64,000 nucleotides of DNA from Microbacterium sediminis (GTDB lineage Bacteria > Actinomycetota > Actinomycetes > Actinomycetales > Microbacteriaceae): NCBI RefSeq assembly GCF_004564075.1, contig NZ_CP038256.1:2108001-2172000 (forward strand). Reading direction: 5' to 3'. The position numbers were made by a program, and so were the translations under genes. Below are positions 27,418 through 34,941 of this stretch, piece after piece. A model generated the notes under the pieces. It worked only from the letters and a program-made list of their open reading frames with translations, ran no database searches and had not been told where the DNA came from. Every line of letters starts with the position of its first letter. The first letter of the stretch is position 1.

Positions 27418-28587
27418 TCAGGCGAGGTCGGCCCCGAGGCCGGTGGGGCTCTCGAGGATGTTGCCGAGGATGCCGCGGACGATCCGGGATCCGTCGGCGC
27501 CGCGCAGGCCTTCGTACCAGGCCTCGGTGACACCGGGCTCGAAGGCGTGCGTCTCGTGCGCGCGGGCACGGCCGCGCTCGACGAGGTCGCCGGCGCGCTC
27601 GGCACGAGCGCGCTCGTAGCGGGCGAGCGTGTCCTGCGGGCCGAGCGTCGTCATCGAGAAGAGCAGCCCGAGCACGAACGAGTCCTCCAGCGCGGAGCAC
27701 GCCCCCTGCCCCACGTCGGGAGCGGTGTTGTGCGCGGCGTCGCCCAGGATCGCGACGCGTCCGCGCACCCAGGTGTGGAACGGATCCAGGTCCCAGATCT
27801 CCACGCGATTGAGCGAGGCCGGATCGATCGAGTCGATCATCGACGCGACACCCGGAGCCCATCCCGCGAACGCGTCGCGCAGCGCGCCGTGCGCGGACCC
27901 CGGCTCCTCCCCCGAGGGGCCGGGCACGTCGGCGAAGAAGTAGAGGCGATCGCCCGCGACGGGCATCGCGGCGAAGCGCCTGCCCGCCGCGACATACGTC
28001 GTCCACTGGCCGGCCGGGCCGAACGCGGTGTTCGCCGGCACCAGGCCGTTGTAGTTGACGTAGCCGCGATAGGAGCGCGGCATCCGCCGGCCCACCACGT
28101 AGTCGCGGACGATCGACTTGGCGCCGTCGGCGCCGATCACGATGTCGGCCGAGTCGGACGACCCGTCCTCGAAGACGACCGTCGCCCGGTCGTCGTCCTG
28201 GTCGATCCCGACGGCCTTCTTCCCCAGGCGGATCCGATCGGTCCCGAAGCGCTCCATGAGCAGCTGCTGCAGGTCGGCGCGCGCCACGGGATAGGGGCGC
28301 TGGCCGGTCTTCTCGGTGATGGGCGCGAGGCTGAACTCGGTCATCGTCTCACCCGTGAGGCCGTCTCGGTAGGCCATGGTGTCCATGCGCCCGCCGAGCG
28401 CGGCGACCTCCTCGGAGAGTCCGAGCCAGTTGAGCACCTTGACGCCGTTCGACCACAGCGACAGGGCCGCGCCGACCGGCTTGTTCTCGCGGATCCGATC
28501 GTAGATCGTCACGTCGTGCCCGAGACGCTGCAGCGCGATGCCGGCGCTCGTGCCGCCGACTCCCGCCCCGATGATGACGACCTTCAT
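27418..28587 (-). CDS. hpxO: FAD-dependent urate hydroxylase
   Basis: 389 residues from ATG 28587. A class A flavoprotein monooxygenase: GAGVGG at 7-12 binds FAD, IVIGADGAKS (near 150) is the DG motif, and ILGDAAHNTAPDVGQGA (near 270) is the GD motif. It resembles HpxO, which turns urate into 5-hydroxyisourate with NADH and O2. The immediate upstream genes are uraH (one-base gap) and uraD, which carry the product on to (S)-allantoin, so the assignment is well supported by context. Confidence 0.92.
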   Translation of the reverse strand: MKVVIIGAGVGGTSAGIALQRLGHDVTIYDRIRENKPVGAALSLWSNGVKVLNWLGLSEEVAALGGRMDTMAYRDGLTGETMTEFSLAPITEKTGQRPYPVARADLQQLLMERFGTDRIRLGKKAVGIDQDDDRATVVFEDGSSDSADIVIGADGAKSIVRDYVVGRRMPRSYRGYVNYNGLVPANTAFGPAGQWTTYVAAGRRFAAMPVAGDRLYFFADVPGPSGEEPGSAHGALRDAFAGWAPGVASMIDSIDPASLNRVEIWDLDPFHTWVRGRVAILGDAAHNTAPDVGQGACSALEDSFVLGLLFSMTTLGPQDTLARYERARAERAGDLVERGRARAHETHAFEPGVTEAWYEGLRGADGSRIVRGILGNILESPTGLGADLA

Positions 28588-28588
28588 G

Positions 28589-28909
28589 TCAGGACCCCCG
28601 GTAGGTGGAGTAGGCGAACGGGCTGAGCAGGAGCGGGACATGAACGTGCCGCTGATCGACGACCGTGAACGTCACGTCCACGAACGGGTAGAACGTGTCG
28701 ACGCGCTTGTGCGCGAAGTAGCCGCCCGTCTCGAAGCGCAGCGTGTAGTCGCCGGCGGGCAACCGGTCGGGGCCGACCGCCGCGCGACCGTCGGCGTCGG
28801 TCTCCGCGGTCGCGACCCGCTCCCCCGCCGCCGTGGAGAGCACGAGGCGGATGCCAGGGGCGGGCATCCCGCTCGCCGCGTCGAGGACGTGAGTCGTCAG
28901 GTGGGGCAT
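28589..28909 (-). CDS. uraH: 5-hydroxyisourate hydrolase (transthyretin-like)
   Basis: 106 residues, the full length of the transthyretin-like HIU hydrolase that converts 5-hydroxyisourate to OHCU. The N-terminal THVLDAASGMPAPG and C-terminal HVHVPLLLSPFAYSTYRGS are diagnostic, the family normally ending YRGS. The stop lies one base before hpxO and the start overlaps the uraD stop by one base, so the three are translated from one message. Confidence 0.96.
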   Translation of the reverse strand: MPHLTTHVLDAASGMPAPGIRLVLSTAAGERVATAETDADGRAAVGPDRLPAGDYTLRFETGGYFAHKRVDTFYPFVDVTFTVVDQRHVHVPLLLSPFAYSTYRGS

Positions 28910-29406
28910 CAGGCCTCCAGGGTCTGTTCGAGGCGGAGCACGGCGATCTCGGCAAGCTGCGCGGCCGCCTCACGCCATTCGTCGTGGGGGTCGTTCGCGA
29001 GGCGTCGCTCGAGCTCCGCGAGCATCTCCTCGGGCGAACGGCCCGCCGCGCGGATGAGGAACACGCGGCCGAAGCGCTGCTCGTACGCGGCGTTCGCCGT
29101 GGCCATGCGAGCCGTGAGGGCATCGGAGGCCGCCGCCATCGACGACTGCTCGCGGCGGGAGTGATCGGCCTCCTCGGATCGCGCCGAGACGCGCTCGCCG
29201 ATCCGCGGGTGGTGCGCGAGCGCCGCGTCCAGATCCCGCATCGTCCAGTCGCGCGCAGCGGCTGCCGCGAGCCCCGACGCCTCCGTGACGGAGCGGAACG
29301 GACGGGCCGCCACGATCGCCGACACCCAGGCGGGGACGTCGGCCCACACCCGGACGACCGCGCGCGCCGCAGCGTCGGGCAGGGCGTTGAACTCGCTCAG
29401 CTGCAC
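28909..29406 (-). CDS. uraD: 2-oxo-4-hydroxy-4-carboxy-5-ureidoimidazoline (OHCU) decarboxylase
   Basis: 165 residues from GTG 29406 (VQLSEFNALP). A further in-frame GTG at 29415 overlaps the TAGGGT -10 box, so the shorter, leaderless start is preferred. HHPRIGERVS is the active-site segment with the catalytic His, and FIRxxGRS-type FLIRAAGRSPEEML follows. UraD decarboxylates OHCU to (S)-allantoin. It is the first gene of the uraD-uraH-hpxO operon. A GlnR-like box lies just upstream of the promoter. Confidence 0.93.
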   Translation of the reverse strand: MQLSEFNALPDAAARAVVRVWADVPAWVSAIVAARPFRSVTEASGLAAAAARDWTMRDLDAALAHHPRIGERVSARSEEADHSRREQSSMAAASDALTARMATANAAYEQRFGRVFLIRAAGRSPEEMLAELERRLANDPHDEWREAAAQLAEIAVLRLEQTLEA

Positions 29407-29413
29407 GTCTCTC

Positions 29414-29419
29414 ACCCTA
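29414..29419 (-). promoter_or_regulatory. -10 box TAGGGT of leaderless uraD promoter
   Basis: TAGGGT on the minus strand, then seven bases, then the GTG at 29406. Confidence 0.5.
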
Positions 29420-29429
29420 GCCAGCGCAC

Positions 29430-29445
29430 GTTTCCGGCCCGTTGC
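29430..29445 (-). promoter_or_regulatory. GlnR-like box upstream of uraD-uraH-hpxO
   Basis: Minus-strand reading GCAAC-n6-GAAAC matches GTnAC-n6-GAAAC at 9 of 10 informative positions or better. It covers about -24 to -39 relative to the inferred start, so it overlaps the -35 region. Confidence 0.5.
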
Positions 29446-29454
29446 GTCGTCACG

Positions 29455-30735
29455 TCATGAGCCCGTCACGGGCGAGGGCGCCTGCGCGACGAGGCGCATG
29501 CCGAAGCCCAGGACGACCTGCAGCGCCGACACGGCGAGCACCACGACGAACGCGCCCGCCGAGCCGAGATGCTCGGCCAGCACGCCGGAGACGGCGGCCC
29601 CGACGGCGAGGCCGAGGACGACGCCGCTGGCGGTGAGCGTCATGACGATGCCGCCGCTGCCGGGTCGCGCGACGGACCCGGAGACGTCGAACACCGTCAG
29701 CATCAACGGTCCCTGGAAGGCGCCGGCGAGGACGCACGCGACGATCACCATGGCCGTGTCGTCCGCGAGCACGAGGAGCAGCGATCCGGCCGTCATCCCG
29801 GCGCCCGCGATCATCCACCGAGCCCACGGGCGGATGCGTCCGGGCACGGCGACCATCGCCAGCGTGGTCGCCGCCGATCCCACGGCCATCACCGCGTACA
29901 GCAGCGGACCCGCCCCCGAGATCCTGGCCTCCTCGGCGAACGCGGTCAGCCCGGTCTGGCTGGCGCCGAAGAAGACGCCCATCGCCAGCATGCCCGTGAA
30001 GGCGACCGCGACGAGCAGGCGGTCCCGGCCGCGCATCCGCGGCGGCCTCGCGTCCCCGGCAGTCGCGGATCGCTTCCGCCGGCGGGGGACGAGACGGTGG
30101 CTCGGGTGCACCGCGAACCAGCTCACGAAGACCGCGACGAGCAGCCCCGACACGATGAGGGCGGCGGCCGGCCCCGACACGACCGCGATGAGCCCGACCA
30201 GCGCGGGGCCGAAGATGTAGACGACCTCGTCGATCGCGCCCTCGAACGCGAAGGCGGTCTGCCGGTGCTGCGGCGCGACGACGAGCCAGCGCGCCCGCGA
30301 GAGCGCCCCCACCTGGGGCAGGGTGAGCCCCGCGGCGCCCGCGAGCATCACGACGACGGGATCCGGCGCGAGGCCGGCCGAGGCACCGAATGCCAGGAGC
30401 GCCGCGAGATGGAGGACCACGCCGATCAGCAGCACACGCCGCTGCCCGTGCCTGTCGGTCAGCGCACCCGCGACGGGCGCCCCGACCGCCTCGCCGAGGG
30501 CCGACGCTGCTGCGGCGACCCCTCCCACGGCAATCGAGCCTGTGGCGGCACTCGCCAGGGTCAGGATCGCCAGGGGCACCATCGACAGCGGGAGCCGGCC
30601 CAGGCCTGTGGCGACGAGGAAGCCCCAGCCCGCCGCCGCCGGCAGCGAGCGGTACGCGGTGAGCCCGCCGGGGTCCCGCGTGGCGGAAGCGCTCGGCGGT
30701 TCGACGGGGGTCGGCGAGCACTCTTCGGACGACAT
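29455..30735 (-). CDS. Major facilitator superfamily transporter
   Basis: 426 residues from ATG 30735, which is preceded by GGGAGG at a 4-base spacing. Twelve predicted helices in two halves split by a basic loop (RLVPRRRKRSATAG, near 205). TDRHGQRR between helices 2 and 3 is the MFS motif A. The cargo is unknown. It lies 48 bases upstream of the inferred uraD start on the same strand, so export or uptake of a purine breakdown product is possible. A 16-bp palindrome upstream may be its operator. Confidence 0.82.
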   Translation of the reverse strand: MSSEECSPTPVEPPSASATRDPGGLTAYRSLPAAAGWGFLVATGLGRLPLSMVPLAILTLASAATGSIAVGGVAAAASALGEAVGAPVAGALTDRHGQRRVLLIGVVLHLAALLAFGASAGLAPDPVVVMLAGAAGLTLPQVGALSRARWLVVAPQHRQTAFAFEGAIDEVVYIFGPALVGLIAVVSGPAAALIVSGLLVAVFVSWFAVHPSHRLVPRRRKRSATAGDARPPRMRGRDRLLVAVAFTGMLAMGVFFGASQTGLTAFAEEARISGAGPLLYAVMAVGSAATTLAMVAVPGRIRPWARWMIAGAGMTAGSLLLVLADDTAMVIVACVLAGAFQGPLMLTVFDVSGSVARPGSGGIVMTLTASGVVLGLAVGAAVSGVLAEHLGSAGAFVVVLAVSALQVVLGFGMRLVAQAPSPVTGS

Positions 30736-31196
30736 GGGGCCTCCCTCTGGCGCGTCCCCCACCTGATCGCGCCCGAGCCCCCATGCACAGGTGCATGATG
30801 GGCGCCAGCCGGCGCCCGACGTCGTATGCCTGCCACTCTACTGGCACGAGCCGTTCGCACGACGCCCCGGACATCACGCCTCACGAGAGCACTCCAGGTG
30901 TGCAATGGTTCGGCGAACGGTCCCGGGACCTCGGCGTTCTGGAGCGGCTGCGCCACGGGTTGAGAGGAGAAACCGGCTCGGGAGGAGGTTTCGCCCGCAA
31001 CTGCTCCTCGTCAACGGGGAGCACCTCGTCAACCGTGCGGGCATTGCCTCACCGAGCGGCGAGGTGACGTCCCTGTCCGCGGATATCACGCCCCGTGAGC
31101 CCGTTACGGAACGCAACTGATTCCGCAACCCGCGGAGAACGCGTCCACGATCGAGGCGAAGACCGCCTCCGGGCTGCAGACACGCCCGTTCGCCGA
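30736..31196. other. Gene-free stretch between the MFS gene and tRNA-Thr
   Basis: About 460 bases without a convincing coding region: open frames here are short and lack start signals or family resemblance. It holds the palindrome and hairpin next to the MFS promoter, and an imperfect GAGAAACC/GGTTTC inverted repeat near 30967-30995. No RNA family is recognised. Confidence 0.5.
30782..30797. promoter_or_regulatory. 16-bp palindrome upstream of the MFS gene (operator candidate)
   Basis: CATGCAC-AG-GTGCATG is perfect, 46 bases before the MFS start codon. It is followed at 30800-30817 by GGGCGCC-AGCC-GGCGCCC, a second perfect inverted repeat. The first looks like a dimeric repressor site. Confidence 0.5.
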
Positions 31197-31272
31197 TGGT
31201 GCCGGCTGCGGGGCTCGAACCCACGACCTGCTGTTTACAAGACAGCTGCTCTACCAACTGAGCTAAGCCGGC
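31197..31272 (-). tRNA. tRNA-Thr (anticodon UGU)
   Basis: Minus strand. The acceptor stem GCCGGCT pairs with AGCCGGC, the D arm is GCTC/GAGC, the anticodon stem GCTGT/ACAGC encloses the loop CTTGTAA with anticodon TGT, and the T arm GTGGG-TTCGAGC-CCCGC is canonical. The 3' CCA is encoded (31199-31197). It reads ACA codons, which are rare in this GC-rich genome. Confidence 0.95.
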
Positions 31273-31302
31273 GCGGGATCCATCCTAGGCCCGCGGGTCG
31301 CG

Positions 31303-32205
31303 TCACTCCGCGGGTGTCGGCGTGGGGGTCGGGGTCGCGAGGTAGGCGTCGCTCTCGACCGTGAGCACGAACTGGGTGAACTCGGCCGGATCGTCGAGGC
31401 TGCCCACGTAGGCCTGGCCGTCGACGAGGATGAGCGGCACACCCGCGAGCTCCACGTCGTCGGTGCCCGGCAGCGCGCCGTCGAGGGCCGCCGCCGTGGC
31501 CTCGCGCGCCCAGGCGACGTAGTCCTCGCCCTCGATGCAGTCGCGCACCTCGCGCGTGTTCTCGGCGCCGACCGCGACCGCGAGGTCCGCGAGCTCCTCA
31601 TCGGTGTAGCCCTCGGTGCCCACCTCGGGCTGGTTGGTGAGCAGCTCGTGGTTGTAGGCCGCGAACGCGTTGCCGGAATGCGTCGCGACGCACGCGGCCG
31701 CCGAGACCGCGCGCTGCGAGTACTTGGTGCCGCTCGACTTGGCGGTCAGCATCGCGACCGGGTGGTAGCTGAGCGACACGTCGCCGCCGGTGACCCACTG
31801 CGCGAGCCGGGCGGCGTTGGCCGCCTCGAAGGCACCCGCCTCCTCCGACAGGTAGTCGACGTAGATGCGGATCTGGACGGGCTCCTCGGCCGGCGTCTCC
31901 GAGGGCTGCGGCTCCTCGGCGGGCTCCGGCGTCGCCTCGGGGGTGGCCGCGTCGCTCATGCTCGAGAGGTCGACATCGTCCACGGAGAACCCGCCCTCCA
32001 CGAAGCCGCGCGGCACCTGCGTCTCGCCCGTGACCTCCGGCACCACCGTGTTGGTGATCGCGATCCCGGCGGCGGTCAGCGCGCCCACGATCACCACTCC
32101 CGCGGCCACGCGCCACAGCACGCGGGCGCGGGTCTGCTTGGCCGTCACCTGCTTGGCCTTGGCCCGCAGTGCGTCGCGCCGGCCCGGCGTCTCGTCACTC
32201 GACAT
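31303..32205 (-). CDS. Membrane-anchored DsbA-fold protein lacking the CxxC redox pair
   Basis: 300 residues: basic cytoplasmic N terminus (1-29), one membrane helix (about 30-50), a Pro/Glu-rich linker (88-109) and a thioredoxin-like domain. The expected redox site after IYVDY reads LSEEAG (119-124) instead of xCPYC, so no active-site cysteines exist; the cis-proline segment GVPLILVDGQAYVG is kept. Two cysteines elsewhere (near 173 and 218) could form a structural disulfide. It probably binds proteins outside the membrane rather than catalysing redox exchange. A Shine-Dalgarno AGGGAGG precedes the ATG. The catalytically complete relative is at 2054-2749. Confidence 0.75.
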   Translation of the reverse strand: MSSDETPGRRDALRAKAKQVTAKQTRARVLWRVAAGVVIVGALTAAGIAITNTVVPEVTGETQVPRGFVEGGFSVDDVDLSSMSDAATPEATPEPAEEPQPSETPAEEPVQIRIYVDYLSEEAGAFEAANAARLAQWVTGGDVSLSYHPVAMLTAKSSGTKYSQRAVSAAACVATHSGNAFAAYNHELLTNQPEVGTEGYTDEELADLAVAVGAENTREVRDCIEGEDYVAWAREATAAALDGALPGTDDVELAGVPLILVDGQAYVGSLDDPAEFTQFVLTVESDAYLATPTPTPTPAE

Positions 32206-32462
32206 GGTCCTCCCTCACCGCCGAAGCGGTTCCACAACCTTCCCGAGGATAGTCCCGCGCCCTGGGAATGCGCTCCCCGGGCCGGGATGGGCAGCACAGC
32301 CGGTCGCTCACCCGCTCCGCGCCCGCCACTCAGGAACCGCCCGTGACGGACCCCCGCGTGCCATACTGATCGGGACCCAACGGAGGGTCGCGGTGGGTGC
32401 GCCCGCCGTTCCATTCACTACGGATCGTCCGGCACGTACCTGCCGGTGAAGGAGAAACTGAC

Positions 32463-33566
<1,104 letters not shown>

Positions 33567-33581
33567 TCGTCCGTTCCACCC

Positions 33582-33620
33582 CCGCGGCGCGGGCCTGCCT
33601 TCAGCGGGTCCGCGCCGCGG
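33582..33620 (+). terminator. Hairpin after the MsmK-type ATPase gene
   Basis: CCGCGGCGCGG at 33582-33592 pairs with CCGCGCCGCGG at 33610-33620 over a 17-base loop, between the ATPase stop and the DUF4032 start. There is no U run; it may be a terminator or an attenuating stem. Confidence 0.5.
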
Positions 33621-33641
33621 CGCATCCGACGGGAGCGCGTT

Positions 33642-34934
33642 GTGCCCGAATCACTCCGGATCACCGCCGCGGAGATCGACCCGCAGCTGCTGACCCTGCC
33701 CTGGCGCGTGCCGCTGGAGGACTGGCCGAGCGAGAACATCGTGCGGCTGCCGAAGGGCATCTCGCGCCACACGGTGCGCTTCAGCGAGCTGTCGGGCCAG
33801 GTGGTCGCCGTCAAGGAGACCACCGAGACGATGGCCCGGCGCGAGTACGAGATGCTCGGCGCGCTGCGGCGCCTCGAGATCCCCTGCGTGCGCCGCGTGG
33901 CGGTGATCGCCGACCGCACGCTTCCCACCGGTGAGGCGCTCCCCTCGGCGCTCGTGACCGCGCACCTGAGCTTCTCGATGCCCTACCGCGCGCTGTTCAC
34001 GCACACGCTGCAGCCGTCGACGGCCACCCGCCTGGTCGACGCGCTGGCGCTGCTGCTCGTGCGCCTGCACAACGTGGGCTTCTACTGGGGCGACGTGTCG
34101 CTGTCGAACACGCTGTTCCGGCGCGACGCGGGCGCCTTCGCCGCCTACCTCGTCGACGCCGAGACGGGCGAGCTGCACGAGGGCGGCCTGACCGACGGGC
34201 AGCGCGAGCACGATCTCGATCTCGCCCGCACCAACATCGCCGGCGAGATCATGGACCTCGCCGCGAGCGGCCGGCTCGACTCCGACGTCGAGGCGATCCG
34301 GATCGCCGACGGCATCGTCTCGGCCTACCGGTCGCTGTGGGCGGAGCTGACGGCGCCCGAGTCGTTCGACATGACCGAGGCGTGGCGCATCACCGAGCGC
34401 GTGCGGCGCCTGAACGAGCTCGGCTTCGACATCGACGAGATGGCGATCCAGACCGCCGCCGACGGCACCCACGTCTCGATCACCCCGAAGGTCGTCGACG
34501 CGGGGCACCACCAGCGTCGGCTGCTCCGGCTGACCGGGCTCGACGTGCAGGAGAACCAGGCCCGCCGCCTGCTCAACGACCTCGACGAGTACCGCGCGCG
34601 CACCGGCCGCAGCGAGGAGGAAGAGGAGGTCGCGGCGCACGAATGGCTCACGCGCGTGTTCGAGCCGGTGATCCGCGCGATCCCGTTCGACCTGCGCGCC
34701 AAACTCGAGCCCGCCGAGGTGTTCCACCAGGTGCTCGAGCACCGCTGGCTCATCTCCGAGCAGCGCGAGCAATGGGTGCCGCTGGCCGAGACCCTCTCCA
34801 GCTACATCGACACGGTGCTGCGCCACCGGCGCGACGAGGCCACGATCATGGGCCCGCCGACCGAGACGATCACCGCCGCCGTCCGCACGACGTCGCCCGA
34901 CGAGGTCGAGGGCGACTGGCGCGACTTCGTCTGA
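33642..34934 (+). CDS. DUF4032 domain protein with kinase-like N-terminal fold
   Basis: 430 residues from GTG 33642. The N-terminal half has protein-kinase-like features: VVAVKETTETMARREYEML (near 50-68) resembles the ATP-lysine strand and helix C, and LHNVGFYWGDVSLSNTLF (near 143-160) resembles the catalytic loop with Asp and Asn, followed by YLVDAETGE as a DFG-like segment. The C-terminal half is the DUF4032 domain found in actinobacteria. Function is unknown; phosphotransfer to a small molecule or protein is possible. It follows the MsmK-like gene by 75 bases. Confidence 0.8.
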   Translation: MPESLRITAAEIDPQLLTLPWRVPLEDWPSENIVRLPKGISRHTVRFSELSGQVVAVKETTETMARREYEMLGALRRLEIPCVRRVAVIADRTLPTGEALPSALVTAHLSFSMPYRALFTHTLQPSTATRLVDALALLLVRLHNVGFYWGDVSLSNTLFRRDAGAFAAYLVDAETGELHEGGLTDGQREHDLDLARTNIAGEIMDLAASGRLDSDVEAIRIADGIVSAYRSLWAELTAPESFDMTEAWRITERVRRLNELGFDIDEMAIQTAADGTHVSITPKVVDAGHHQRRLLRLTGLDVQENQARRLLNDLDEYRARTGRSEEEEEVAAHEWLTRVFEPVIRAIPFDLRAKLEPAEVFHQVLEHRWLISEQREQWVPLAETLSSYIDTVLRHRRDEATIMGPPTETITAAVRTTSPDEVEGDWRDFV

Positions 34935-34941
34935 GCCGCGC

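Noticed and set aside
31200..32205. Mobile island bounded by tRNA-Thr
   Set aside because: No integrase, no repeat of the tRNA end and no change in base composition nearby; the tRNA is flanked by ordinary chromosomal genes.
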